Assembly (NCBI GenBank): GCA_946557785.1
Contig: CAMNTH010000002.1
Coordinates: 186,001-250,000, forward strand
Source: an uncultured Blautia sp.
GTDB lineage: Bacteria > Bacillota > Clostridia > Lachnospirales > Lachnospiraceae
DNA: 64,000 nt
Reading direction: 5' to 3'
Of this stretch, positions 34,976 through 43,733 are shown piece after piece. The stretch's first letter is position 1. The number at the start of each line of letters is the position of its first letter. The position numbers and the translations under genes are program-made. Under the pieces are notes generated by a model. That model was not told where the DNA came from. It did not search any database and saw only the letters and a program-made list of their open reading frames with translations.

Positions 34976-36253
34976 ATGGAAATAAAGAAACAAACTTCGT
35001 TAAAAGGGGAAATCGCTGTTCCGGGTGACAAATCCATTTCCCACAGGGCAGTCATGTTTGGAGCCCTTGCAGACGGTACTACAAGAATTACCCATTTTTT
35101 AAAAGGTGCGGACTGCCTTTCCACTATCTCCTGTTTCCGAAAAATGGGAATTTTGATTGAGGAAAAGGATGATGAAGTTCTGGTTCATGGAAAGGGGCTT
35201 TACGGTCTTCAAGCCCCAAAGAGCGTCCTTGACGTAGGAAACAGCGGCACTACTACCAGACTGATTTCCGGTATTTTGGCAGGCCAGAATTTCATCTCGG
35301 AATTAAACGGAGACGCCTCCATCCAGTCCCGCCCTATGAAGCGTATTATAACCCCTCTGCTCTCCATGGGAGCGGATATCACCAGCATCAAAGGAAATGG
35401 CTGTGCTCCCCTTCGGATCAGCGGACATCCTCTTTCGGCCGTTTCTTACAACTCCCCTGTCTCATCTGCGCAGGTCAAATCCTGCATTTTACTTGCAGGA
35501 ATGTATGCAGATGATGTCACAAGAGTAACCGAGCCTGTTCTGTCCAGAAATCATACAGAAATCATGCTTCGTTATTTCGGCGCTGATATTACTTCAACAG
35601 GAACCACTGCTTCCATTTCCCCCGCACCCGTACTAAAAGCCAGGGATATTCCTGTTCCAGGAGACATTTCCTCTGCAGCTTATTTTATTGCAGCAGGGCT
35701 TTTGACACCTAACAGCGAGATCCTGATAAGAAACGTTGGGGTCAATCACACGCGCGACGGCATTCTCCGTGTATGCAGGGACATGGGCGCCCGCATTACA
35801 CTGGTGAATGTCCGCCAAGAGGGCGAGCCTACGGCCGATCTTCTGGTTCAATCCAGTCATCTGCATGGCACCACTATCGGAGGCAGCATCATCCCGGCAT
35901 TGATTGATGAAATTCCTATGCTTGCAGTTATGGCCGCTTTTGCAGAAGGAACTACTATAATTAAAGATGCACAGGAGTTGAAGGTAAAAGAATCCAACCG
36001 CATTGATGTTATGGTAAATAACCTGAAACGCATGGGCGCAGATATTGAAGCTGCAGACGATGGAATGATCATTCATGGGGGTGCGCCTCTTCACGGGGCT
36101 TTGATCGACTCCTGCATGGATCATCGTGTAGCTATGTCCTTTGCAGTAGCCGGAACAATCTGTAACGGAACTATGGAAATAAAAGGTGCAGAATGTGTCA
36201 ATATTTCCTATCCCAGTTTTTATGAGGATTTATATTCCCTTGGCGGAAAATAG
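34976..36253 (+). CDS. aroA: 3-phosphoshikimate 1-carboxyvinyltransferase (EPSP synthase)
   Basis: Joins phosphoenolpyruvate to shikimate 3-phosphate in the shikimate pathway. Signature segments are 'GDKSISHRAVM', 'GNSGTTTRLI', 'GDASIQSRPM' and 'KVKESNRI', ending in 'DHRVAMSFAVAG'. The ATG at 34976 (M-E-I-K-K-Q) is chosen because homology starts here and an AGG lies nine bases upstream, within the tyrA stop; the longer frame overlaps tyrA. About 425 residues, normal length. Confidence 0.95.
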   Translation: MEIKKQTSLKGEIAVPGDKSISHRAVMFGALADGTTRITHFLKGADCLSTISCFRKMGILIEEKDDEVLVHGKGLYGLQAPKSVLDVGNSGTTTRLISGILAGQNFISELNGDASIQSRPMKRIITPLLSMGADITSIKGNGCAPLRISGHPLSAVSYNSPVSSAQVKSCILLAGMYADDVTRVTEPVLSRNHTEIMLRYFGADITSTGTTASISPAPVLKARDIPVPGDISSAAYFIAAGLLTPNSEILIRNVGVNHTRDGILRVCRDMGARITLVNVRQEGEPTADLLVQSSHLHGTTIGGSIIPALIDEIPMLAVMAAFAEGTTIIKDAQELKVKESNRIDVMVNNLKRMGADIEAADDGMIIHGGAPLHGALIDSCMDHRVAMSFAVAGTICNGTMEIKGAECVNISYPSFYEDLYSLGGK

Positions 36254-36261
36254 CATATTTT

Positions 36262-36310
36262 AAAAGAGCTCACCCATGGCGGCCTATTCCGTCACAGGAG
36301 AGCTTTTTTA
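36262..36310. terminator. Terminator between aroA and the barstar gene
   Basis: AAAAGAGCTC and GAGCTTTTTT form a stem with T runs on both strands, so it can end both convergent genes. The loop is long. Confidence 0.55.
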
Positions 36311-36322
36311 ATGCTTTTATTA

Positions 36323-36592
36323 TTACTCAATGATGATTTCCAAATAATCGTTTTCTGCAGCAGCATCGGTCGCAACCTCTGCCATCCGTTCCAGAAACTC
36401 GATCATTCCGTCATCCTCTGCATCGGAAAGATTAAGAACAATTCTGGTATCTTCATTTAAATCTGTCAGAACATCATACAATGCAGATAAATTTTTTCCG
36501 TAATAGTCCGGAAAATCCAGGGTGTCCTTTAAAAACTCATGCACTTCTTCTGCCGTTTCAAAATCCCTTCCGTTAATAAAAACTTCCTGCAT
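36323..36592 (-). CDS. Barstar-family protein (ribonuclease inhibitor)
   Basis: An 89-residue acidic protein with the barstar pattern 'VFINGRDFETAEEVHEFLKD', 'FPDYYGKNLSALYDVLTD' and an acidic C-terminus. Barstar inhibits secreted barnase-type RNases. Neither an RNase nor a polymorphic toxin is encoded nearby, so it is an orphan immunity gene or has another partner elsewhere. The ATG follows AGGAGG; transcription is divergent from the dehydrogenase gene. Confidence 0.88.
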   Translation of the reverse strand: MQEVFINGRDFETAEEVHEFLKDTLDFPDYYGKNLSALYDVLTDLNEDTRIVLNLSDAEDDGMIEFLERMAEVATDAAAENDYLEIIIE

Positions 36593-36713
36593 ACTTTTTT
36601 CCTCCTTCCGTATAATTTGTACATTGCAGGATACCTTATCAATGTGATACTATATTGTTTGTAAAACAGTTTAGCACAGTTTTGAGTATTATTCCAGAGA
36701 GGAGCATGTATTT

Positions 36714-37703
36714 ATGAAAATTCTATTTTACGGTGCAAAAAATTATGACGAGCAGTTTTTCCAGAAGCTTTTTCCCCAGTATCCAGGAATGGAGTTTACG
36801 TTCATTGAAGCAAACATTTACCCGGAAACGGCATCCCTTGCCCAGGGCTACGATGGAATCTGCGCCTTTGTAAACGCCGATCTTGGGACTGCAGTGATCG
36901 AAAAGCTTCATGAATACGGAATCCGTCTGATTCTTATGCGCTGTGCAGGCTACAATAATGTCGATCTGGAAACAGCAAAAAAATACGGCATCAAGATTCT
37001 CCGCGTTCCCGGCTACTCCCCTGAGGCAGTGGCAGAACATGCCATGGCTCTGGTTCTCACAGCGAACCGCCATACGCATAAAGCCTATATCAAATGCCGT
37101 GAAAACAATTTTGCACTGAGCGGGCTTATGGGAGTCAATCTCTACCAGAAAACTGCCGGTATTATCGGTACCGGGAAAATCGGACTTGCCATGGCGCGTA
37201 TTTGTAAAGGATTTGGTATGAATGTCATTGCTTATGACCTTTATCCCAACAAAGAGCTGGACTTCCTGAAATATGTATCCCTGGATGAGCTTCTTTCCTC
37301 CAGTGATCTCATCAGCCTTCACTGTCCTCTTACAGAAGAAACAAAGCACATTATCCGGGAAGAAACCATTGCCAAAATGAAGGACGGAGTAATTCTGGTG
37401 AATACGTCCAGGGGCGGTCTGATCAAAACAGACGACCTGATCAGCGGTATCCGTGATCATAAATTCTTCGCAGTAGGACTGGATGTGTATGAAGAAGAGA
37501 CCGATTTTGTTTATGAAGATATGTCAGAACGGATTCTGCAAAGTTCTACCATTCAAAGACTGCTTTCTTTCCCAAATGTCACAATGACTTCCCACCAGGG
37601 ATTTTTTACGGAAGAAGCCTTAACCAATATTGCAGAAACAACTCTGCAGAACGCCCGGGCATTTATGAATGGGGAAGAATTAAAAAATGAAGTCCTTTCC
37701 TAA
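36714..37703 (+). CDS. D-2-hydroxyacid dehydrogenase (D-lactate dehydrogenase type)
   Basis: A 329-residue NAD-dependent enzyme. The nucleotide-binding motif is 'GTGKIGLAMARI' near 150. The catalytic set is Arg in 'NTSRGGLI', Glu in 'LDVYEEE' and His in 'TSHQGFF'. The N-terminal substrate domain ('CAGYNNVDLETAKKYGI') and length match D-lactate dehydrogenases (LdhA) that reduce pyruvate during fermentation. Closely related 2-oxoacid reductases cannot be excluded. GAGAGGAG precedes the ATG. Confidence 0.88.
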   Translation: MKILFYGAKNYDEQFFQKLFPQYPGMEFTFIEANIYPETASLAQGYDGICAFVNADLGTAVIEKLHEYGIRLILMRCAGYNNVDLETAKKYGIKILRVPGYSPEAVAEHAMALVLTANRHTHKAYIKCRENNFALSGLMGVNLYQKTAGIIGTGKIGLAMARICKGFGMNVIAYDLYPNKELDFLKYVSLDELLSSSDLISLHCPLTEETKHIIREETIAKMKDGVILVNTSRGGLIKTDDLISGIRDHKFFAVGLDVYEEETDFVYEDMSERILQSSTIQRLLSFPNVTMTSHQGFFTEEALTNIAETTLQNARAFMNGEELKNEVLS

Positions 37704-37725
37704 ATAACTCTGCGCACCACCTGCA

Positions 37726-37762
37726 AAAGAGAACCGGTCTTCTGGACAGACCGGTTCTCTCA
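37726..37762 (+). terminator. Terminator of the dehydrogenase gene
   Basis: AGAGAACCGGTCT pairs with AGACCGGTTCTCT around a five-base loop, then TCATTATA. A strong stem with a weak T tail. Confidence 0.7.
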
Positions 37763-37786
37763 TTATACTATTAAGATTTCAAACCA

Positions 37787-38344
37787 TCAGGAGTTCATAT
37801 CATCAAGAAATCCATCCACAAGCTCTTTCCAGAAATTCAGCTCATTCGCTCCCACAACCGTATCAAGAAGCATTCCCTTCTCATTTAGGAAAAAGGTAGT
37901 GGGAACTGCAGCTGCATCCTTTCCAAACGCATTATATAAAGATTCATTCAAAAGCAAATGAGGATAATCCGCACCTGTTTTGTCAATCAGACCTGTCACC
38001 AGGTCAAGCTTTTCCTGGTCATCGCCTTCCATGACATCGCTGACCACGCCGATGATCTGGAAATCTTTCTTTTCATATTCCTGTGCAAGCTCACCCAAGT
38101 CCGGCATTTCATTCAAACAAGGACTGCAGAATGTAGCCCACACATTTACCATAGTTAATTTAGATTCTGAAAAAACAGCAGATGTAACTTCATTGCCCTT
38201 TGTATCCTGCCCTTCAAAAAATACCGGAAGAGGCAAAGCTTCCTGACCTGTCTTTATTTTAGCGCCTTCCTTATCTGGTTTGGAGCATCCGCATAAGATC
38301 ACCAATACGCAGGCCAACGCCAATACGATTCCTTTACACTTCAT
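37787..38344 (-). CDS. TlpA-like thioredoxin-fold lipoprotein
   Basis: A 185-residue lipoprotein: signal 'VLALACVLVILCGC' with a lipobox Cys, then an AhpC/TlpA-type thioredoxin domain with the redox pair C-x-x-C in 'TFCSPCLNEMPDL' and the cis-Pro segment 'AAVPTTFFLN'. It probably acts outside the membrane as a disulfide or peroxide reductase. Its ATG overlaps the Hpt gene stop (ATGA), so it is translated with a signalling operon, which is an unusual companion. Confidence 0.87.
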   Translation of the reverse strand: MKCKGIVLALACVLVILCGCSKPDKEGAKIKTGQEALPLPVFFEGQDTKGNEVTSAVFSESKLTMVNVWATFCSPCLNEMPDLGELAQEYEKKDFQIIGVVSDVMEGDDQEKLDLVTGLIDKTGADYPHLLLNESLYNAFGKDAAAVPTTFFLNEKGMLLDTVVGANELNFWKELVDGFLDDMNS

Positions 38345-38697
38345 ACGCTGGCCTTCAGCTCTCTGATTCCTGAAGCTGTTTTTTCATAATCAGCTTTTAC
38401 CTGTTCCAAAAGCACCTGGTAGTTTTCGCTTTTCTCTTCACGGAGAGCCTCTGTCAGGCGGCTGCTGGAATCGCAAAGTCTGCTGAAGCTTAAATTCTGA
38501 CATACTCCCTTGATCGTATGTGCAGCACGGAAAGCTTCCTTGTAATCTTTTTCATCCATTGAACGAATCAGATTATCAAAGCTTGGATCATCCAAAAACT
38601 TAAATACAAACTTCTGTACAATACGTTCATTCATCAAACGCTTCAAAGCATCCTGATAATCTCCTCCAATAGCGCTGTAACATTCCTGCAAATTCAT
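38341..38697 (-). CDS. Histidine phosphotransfer (Hpt) domain protein
   Basis: A 118-residue stand-alone Hpt protein. The phospho-accepting His is in 'AAHTIKGVCQNL' near residue 60, within a four-helix bundle. It relays phosphate between a hybrid kinase and response regulators. No kinase is encoded in the window; the response regulator gene lies 25 bases upstream and is its likely partner. AGGAGG precedes the ATG. Confidence 0.88.
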   Translation of the reverse strand: MNLQECYSAIGGDYQDALKRLMNERIVQKFVFKFLDDPSFDNLIRSMDEKDYKEAFRAAHTIKGVCQNLSFSRLCDSSSRLTEALREEKSENYQVLLEQVKADYEKTASGIRELKASV

Positions 38698-38722
38698 TAT
38701 TCCATCCTCCTATATTGGCATT

Positions 38723-40795
38723 TTATAAACTTGTTTCATCAATAGGCGAAAGTTCCGAAACAGAATTTTCCATAGAACTGTCATAAAAGCGTAATTGTCC
38801 TTTGCCGCTGTTTTTCGCAGCCTGCAATGCCTGCTTCGCCATATGGAAAAGCTTCTCGTAGCTATCGGTTTCTTTCTCTGTTTTTGCAACTCCCATACAG
38901 ACAGAAACGGAATAAATCGCATTTTCCTCACCTAATACAGCAAAAATACGGTTCACAGCCTTTTCAATTTCTGATTCACATTCCATAAAGATCAGGATTT
39001 CATCCCCACCCGCCCGCGATGCAATATCTTTTCTCCGAATCCTTCGGCAGACTCTTTCTGCCATATGCAGCAGCAGACAATCGCCAAAAGAATGTCCGTA
39101 TTTCTCATTGGCATTCTCCAGCCCATCAATATCAATGACTGCAAGAATATACTGCTCATTCTTTTTATTGGCCAGGATTCTCTGTATCCGTTTCTTAGAT
39201 GCCTCATAGTTCCAGAGACCGGTTAATGCATCCTGCTGCGAAAAATCTTCAAGGAAATTGGATCCGGTTTCCTCGTCAATCTGTACAAACTTACCCATGG
39301 CTCCGGAAAATTTTGCGTTGTCGTCCGGAGACCACACTGACCTGCAAACAATCCGCACATACTCCTTGTTCCCATTGCAGTTCACTTCGCAATCGTACTG
39401 TATAACCGGCTGATCCGGCGTTGTATTACGAAGCATGTTTGAAAGTGCCAAGATATCTTTCCGGTTAATAATAGATCCAAGCTCTTCACTTTCCATAGGG
39501 TTCATTATATATTCTTTAATTCCTAACTTCTCTGCACCATAACCGGAAAATGTAATCATTGCAGGCGCTTCCGTATATTCAAACCAGACCTCATTAGACA
39601 CTGTAGAAAAGAAATTACTCTTCATCCGCTCATATTTAAGCATATTCAGCGTCCGTTCTGATGCGGAAAATTCTCCATGCTGAAGCATTTCATCTGTTAC
39701 ATTGATCATTTCTTTCTTTAGTATGTAATCGGATGCATCCGTTTTTGATTCTTTTTCCAGATCATCTGCAACACTTTTAAAGCATTCCAGCACCACAGGA
39801 TTAAATGTACCGCATTCTCCATTCAATATCATATTTACGGCAGTTTCATGGGAAAATGCATTCTTATAAACCCTTTTGCTGGTGAGTGCATCATAAACAT
39901 CCGCCAAAGCAACCATCTGTGCTGAAATTGGAATCTCCTCTTCTTTTAGTCCGTCAGGATAGCCCCTCCCGTCATAACGCTCGTGATGCCATCGGCAGAT
40001 TTCGTAGGCGACTTTTACCAACGGTTCATTTTCATATACGGAAAGCTCGCTCAGCATAGCTGCACCTACAGAAGAATGGGTCTTCATAATTTCAAACTCT
40101 TCTGTTGTCAGGCGTCCCGGCTTATTCAGAATTTCATCAGAAATAGATATCTTTCCAATGTCATGGAGCGCAGATGCTTTTGCGATCAGGGAAATATCAT
40201 CATTAGTAAGCTTGTACTTATCTGTGATCTCCACCAGATGTCTGAGCATGATTTCTGTATATGCCTGTACATGAAGCACATGAAGCCCGCTCTCTCCATT
40301 TCTAAACTCCACGATATGGCTTAAAATGGTTACCATCAGGCTGCTGTTCTTCTCTTTTTCATATATTTGCTCTGCAACCATAGCCTCAAGCTCTTTTTGC
40401 TTTGCATAAAGAAGAATAGTATTTACCACACGCCTGCGTACGATCAATGCGTCAAAGGGTCTGCTGATAAAGTCTGTCACACCTAACTCATATGCACGGT
40501 CAATAATAGCAGTTGAGGATTCAGAGGAAATCATAATAACCGGAACATCCGAAATCCAATTATTACTGTTCATCACACTCAGGACTTCATAGCCGTCCAT
40601 CACCGGCATTACAATATCCAGCAACACCAGAGATATCTCTGCATTTTTCTGCTGAAGAATCGCTATGGCCTCTTCCCCATTTTCAGCCTCAATAATCTCA
40701 TATTCATTTCCAAGCATTTCTGACAGGATATCTCTGTTCATCTCAGAATCATCTACAATAAGAATTTTCTGCACAAATCTATTTCTGCTATTCAT
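38723..40795 (-). CDS. Response regulator with HD-GYP, PAS-like and GGDEF domains
   Basis: The 690-residue protein has, in order: a receiver domain ('ILIVDDSEMNRDIL', phospho-Asp in 'LLDIVMP'); an HD-GYP phosphodiesterase ('ALHDIGKI', 'HHERYDGRGYPDG', 'ADVYDALTSKR'); a PAS-like sensor (about 390-520); and a GGDEF cyclase ('AGGDEI'). An inhibitory-site R-R-K-D lies five residues before the GGDE. Both c-di-GMP-making and c-di-GMP-breaking motifs look intact, apart from Ile in place of the final Phe. It heads an operon with Hpt and a TlpA-like lipoprotein. Confidence 0.92.
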   Translation of the reverse strand: MNSRNRFVQKILIVDDSEMNRDILSEMLGNEYEIIEAENGEEAIAILQQKNAEISLVLLDIVMPVMDGYEVLSVMNSNNWISDVPVIMISSESSTAIIDRAYELGVTDFISRPFDALIVRRRVVNTILLYAKQKELEAMVAEQIYEKEKNSSLMVTILSHIVEFRNGESGLHVLHVQAYTEIMLRHLVEITDKYKLTNDDISLIAKASALHDIGKISISDEILNKPGRLTTEEFEIMKTHSSVGAAMLSELSVYENEPLVKVAYEICRWHHERYDGRGYPDGLKEEEIPISAQMVALADVYDALTSKRVYKNAFSHETAVNMILNGECGTFNPVVLECFKSVADDLEKESKTDASDYILKKEMINVTDEMLQHGEFSASERTLNMLKYERMKSNFFSTVSNEVWFEYTEAPAMITFSGYGAEKLGIKEYIMNPMESEELGSIINRKDILALSNMLRNTTPDQPVIQYDCEVNCNGNKEYVRIVCRSVWSPDDNAKFSGAMGKFVQIDEETGSNFLEDFSQQDALTGLWNYEASKKRIQRILANKKNEQYILAVIDIDGLENANEKYGHSFGDCLLLHMAERVCRRIRRKDIASRAGGDEILIFMECESEIEKAVNRIFAVLGEENAIYSVSVCMGVAKTEKETDSYEKLFHMAKQALQAAKNSGKGQLRFYDSSMENSVSELSPIDETSL

Positions 40796-40835
40796 ATCCT
40801 ATATGTCCTTTCTTACAGACGTATAATCCAAGAAT

Positions 40836-40864
40836 ATTATATAAAAAAGTTATGTTTATGTCAA
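40836..40864 (-). promoter_or_regulatory. Promoter of the response-regulator operon
   Basis: TTGACA (40859-40864), 17 bases, TATAAT (40836-40841) on the minus strand, a perfect consensus pair. Confidence 0.88.
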
Positions 40865-40927
40865 TATTAGAGAAGACATCCCAAGGTGTTTCTGCTCCAC
40901 CCTGTCGTTTCTTTTATGCGTATTTTC

Positions 40928-41100
40928 TTACAGAAGATCCTTGTATTTTCGTAGGATATAGGTCGGCGTACAGCTCCCGGAAAGTATCTGCACCTGCATG
41001 GATCATGCCTCCCCAATAAGTCTTTATGTGAAACAGAGCCTGCCCTGCTTTGCCCATTCATCCCACAGGTTCAAAAGCGCCCCAGGTCAGCGCCACAAAA
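40928..41100 (-). pseudogene. Remnant of a glycoside hydrolase (alpha-L-rhamnosidase/GH78-like C-terminus)
   Basis: Three frames on the minus strand, read in turn, give 'LLNLWDEWAKQGRL', then 'ALFHIKTYWGGMIHAGADTF', then 'GSCTPTYILRKYKDLL' and a stop. The Y-W-G-G-M-I...G-A-D-T-F and S-C-T-P-T-Y-I-L-R-K-Y blocks are those near the end of GH78-type alpha-rhamnosidases. The two frame changes and a missing stretch between blocks show decay. It lies after the fructuronate reductase-like gene on the same strand, so it may be the relic of a sugar-use operon. Family call by eye only. Confidence 0.55.
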
Positions 41101-41101
41101 A

Positions 41102-41206
41102 TCACATATACCGCCAGCTTGGTGCGTATCTTAGAATTCCTGAATTTCTTCCATATTTACAGCGCATACAATTGCAATTTAGGCATTTTATATTCAGCTC
41201 ATACAT
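41102..41206 (-). CDS. Possible 34-aa Cys-rich peptide
   Basis: The ORF overlaps the end of the reductase gene and contains 'KCLNCNCMRCKYGR', a metal-binding-like C-x2-C-x-C-x2-C cluster. No good ribosome site is visible, so this may be a relic of a longer gene or chance. Reported because the Cys spacing is unusual. Confidence 0.25.
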   Translation of the reverse strand: MYELNIKCLNCNCMRCKYGRNSGILRYAPSWRYM

Positions 41207-42812
41207 ACTTGTGTATCGCTGCTTTTACACAGCCGGGGCCGACGATCATTTCGCGGAACATGGTTTCAATCTTTTCTCCAACACCGGCTTTGTAAAGGTC
41301 AGTGAAGAACAAACGCTCATTAGAGAGAATTGGTTTGAGCTGATCCGTAAAGGTTTCCGGGCATCCAACAACAATATCATGCAGCTGTTCCTGCAATTCT
41401 TCTTTCATAGGATCCGGCGCAAGCTCATACCGATTCCCTTCATCATCCACAGCCAGCATATATCGAAGCCATCCTGCAATTCCAAGAGGAATCGCTGTAA
41501 GTTTTGAAGCATCTCCGTATTTCTCCACATATGCTTTCACAGTCTCCCCGAAGCGGATTCCAACCATCTGAGACACATCCACAGCCAAACGGAGGTTGGT
41601 ATCACCCAGATATTCATTGGGAAAACGATCCTGAAAAAGTTCATCTACAAATGCCTGGGGGGAAAGAATTCCAGGATCAGGCACAACAGGGAGGCCTTCA
41701 TCATAGGCGATCATACGAGCCATTTTCATCATATCTTCATTAGTATTTAACATATGGGCAAACAATTCATATCCCAGTACCACCCCAAGGGGGCCGGCAG
41801 CAGAATGTACCGGATTTAAGCATACCGTTACTTTCATACGCTCAGACAGGTTGACTGTATTTCTGTCTGTCATATACACGCCGAACCCTTTTTCCAAGGC
41901 CGGGCGTCCATTGGGGAAATGATCTTCAATCACAAGATACTGGGGCTTTTCCGCATTAACAAAGGGCGCAATATAGGTCTGCTTTCCGGTAATAACCGGC
42001 TGCATATTTTCAACACCCATTTTCTCCAGGTCTTCCGCAATTTGTTCACTTGGGCGAGGTGTGATCTTATCAATCATGGTCCAAGGAAAAGCAATCACGT
42101 CTTCATTGCTTATATAGCTGATAAAATCATGGTTCACAAATCCTGCCTTTTTCCATTCTTCCGCCATTGTCAGCACAGATTTGCGGAGTTTAGAACCATT
42201 CTGGGAACAATTATCCATAGATACCAGCGCCAGAGGATATTTACCGGCCCGATACCTTTCATGGAGCATTGCAACTAACACTGCAATAGCCCCAACCGCA
42301 TAATCCGGTCCCTTTTGGATATCAGACTGCACATATGGAAGCCATGTGCCATCCGCACGGTGCAGTGCATAACCCTTTTCCGTAATTGTAAAAGAAACCA
42401 TTTGCAGGGACGGGATGGAAAAGATTTCTTTTAAACGGTTCCACTGTACCGGATCAGAAGACTGAGCTTTTACTGCTTCCGCCAAAGATCCAAGTACCTT
42501 ATATTCCCGTGTGCCATCCCCATGCAAAATAACGTTTAATCCCAGATTGTCATATGGCTCATAGATTTTATCTACTACTTCATAATCAAAAGTTTCAACA
42601 CAGGTAATGCCCCGATCCAGCATTCCTTCCTCCAAAAGCCCGTCTGAAATGCCGCCGATAAACATGCGGAAAATATTACCGATTCCAAAATGAACCCATA
42701 CCGGCTCTTTCTTAGCTTTTTCGGATACTGCCTCCACATCATAACCCGGAAGAAAGATCCCTGCCTGTTCCCATAATTTTCTCTCTTTTAGTCCGCACTT
42801 TGATAATTTCAT
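41199..42812 (-). CDS. Mannitol dehydrogenase-family oxidoreductase (fructuronate reductase-like)
   Basis: About 537 residues of the polyol-specific long-chain dehydrogenase family, with an N-terminal NAD domain ('VHFGIGNIFRMFIGGISD') and a C-terminal catalytic domain ('KVTVCLNPVHSAAGPLGVVLGYELFAHM'). The family includes mannitol dehydrogenase, fructuronate reductase (UxuB) and tagaturonate reductase; the long N-terminus and 'SMDNCSQNGSKL' fit the Clostridial fructuronate reductase group, but the substrate is not certain. The ATG at 42812 is preferred, as GGAGG directly abuts the ATG at 42818. Confidence 0.78.
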   Translation of the reverse strand: MKLSKCGLKERKLWEQAGIFLPGYDVEAVSEKAKKEPVWVHFGIGNIFRMFIGGISDGLLEEGMLDRGITCVETFDYEVVDKIYEPYDNLGLNVILHGDGTREYKVLGSLAEAVKAQSSDPVQWNRLKEIFSIPSLQMVSFTITEKGYALHRADGTWLPYVQSDIQKGPDYAVGAIAVLVAMLHERYRAGKYPLALVSMDNCSQNGSKLRKSVLTMAEEWKKAGFVNHDFISYISNEDVIAFPWTMIDKITPRPSEQIAEDLEKMGVENMQPVITGKQTYIAPFVNAEKPQYLVIEDHFPNGRPALEKGFGVYMTDRNTVNLSERMKVTVCLNPVHSAAGPLGVVLGYELFAHMLNTNEDMMKMARMIAYDEGLPVVPDPGILSPQAFVDELFQDRFPNEYLGDTNLRLAVDVSQMVGIRFGETVKAYVEKYGDASKLTAIPLGIAGWLRYMLAVDDEGNRYELAPDPMKEELQEQLHDIVVGCPETFTDQLKPILSNERLFFTDLYKAGVGEKIETMFREMIVGPGCVKAAIHKYV

Positions 42813-42854
42813 TTTCATGCCTCCAATTTTTGTTTTTTATCGTACTGACTTAAG

Positions 42855-43085
42855 TTACATTTCTAACCACAAACTATTATATAGATATCCATTCAAAAAA
42901 GCAATCATTGCATTTTCGTATAAAAACGGTTTCGATTCTCCATCTTCCCCGAAATTATAATAATTTAGCAATAATGAATTGAACTGCTCCATATATTTAT
43001 CTGTGATTGTCAGAATCCCTGCACCAGCAGAAATTAGGATCTTATTTGCGTGCATTGGATGGCGGAGCTGACGATTATTTGGATA
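42855..43085 (-). pseudogene. Gene fragment of uncertain family (weakly Fic-like C-terminus)
   Basis: An open frame of about 80 codons without a good start, containing 'NKILISAGAGILTITDKYME' and 'PFLYENAMIAFLNGYLYNS'. The arrangement slightly recalls the helices after the motif of Fic proteins, but the H-P-F-x-x-G-N-G-R motif itself is absent. It lies between the permease and the reductase and is probably a truncated relic. Confidence 0.3.
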
Positions 43086-43100
43086 GATTGCTTCGCCGCT

Positions 43101-43733
43101 TCAATTTTTTTTGCTATATCCAACGGTACTTACTACTAAAGAAATTCCAAAAATCAAGATTGCAGCAATAGTAGCAACTATCATATATGAGTAAGCAGAG
43201 TTCAACATTGCAGATATTCCCGGTCCATCTTCAAAATATTTCACAAAGTAGAACATCGGAATCACCACAATTAACCCCATAATTTGTGCGGAACGAAATC
43301 CAAACCAATAGGTCAGGGGTAAACAAATTCCCGTCCATATCAATGGGACAATAACGGCTGTTGCGATTGAAAATAGCCAGATAAGAATGTGGAAGTTTTG
43401 GAAAATTATACTGGATATTGCATTAAAAATAATACTGCACAAAAGGCTAACTGCAACAGTATATATAACGGATATATATTTGCTCACTACAACAATGAAG
43501 CTGCTTACAGGCATTGCTAATTGGTATTTCTTCCAACTTGCTTTCTCATCACTTGCAAAACTCATAATGTTTTGCATACCGATTGTCATAGCAAGCATGA
43601 CAGAAGCAAATAAACCGGCATAAATTCCAGCATTAAAAATAGGTATAACAATAGCTGCTGCTGCAATCAGAATAAGTTTCTTATCAATACTCTTGAAGAA
43701 AATGGATACGTCTTTATAAATCAATCCTCGCAT
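43101..43733 (-). CDS. ABC-2 type transporter permease
   Basis: A 210-residue membrane protein with about six hydrophobic helices ('LILIAAAAIVIPIFNAGIYA', 'MIVATIAAILIFGISLVV'). It is the partner of the ATP-binding protein, whose gene it overlaps by 13 bases. The 'MSFASDEKASWKKYQLAMPVS' loop is typical of ABC-2 permeases of the YtrF/BcrB-like type. Substrate unknown; such systems often confer self-protection or stress export. Confidence 0.85.
   Translation of the reverse strand: MRGLIYKDVSIFFKSIDKKLILIAAAAIVIPIFNAGIYAGLFASVMLAMTIGMQNIMSFASDEKASWKKYQLAMPVSSFIVVVSKYISVIYTVAVSLLCSIIFNAISSIIFQNFHILIWLFSIATAVIVPLIWTGICLPLTYWFGFRSAQIMGLIVVIPMFYFVKYFEDGPGISAMLNSAYSYMIVATIAAILIFGISLVVSTVGYSKKN

Noticed and set aside
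42855-43085. Functional Fic protein
   Set aside because: The H-P-F-x-x-G-N-G-R active-site motif is absent and there is no proper start; only a weak resemblance to the following helices remains.
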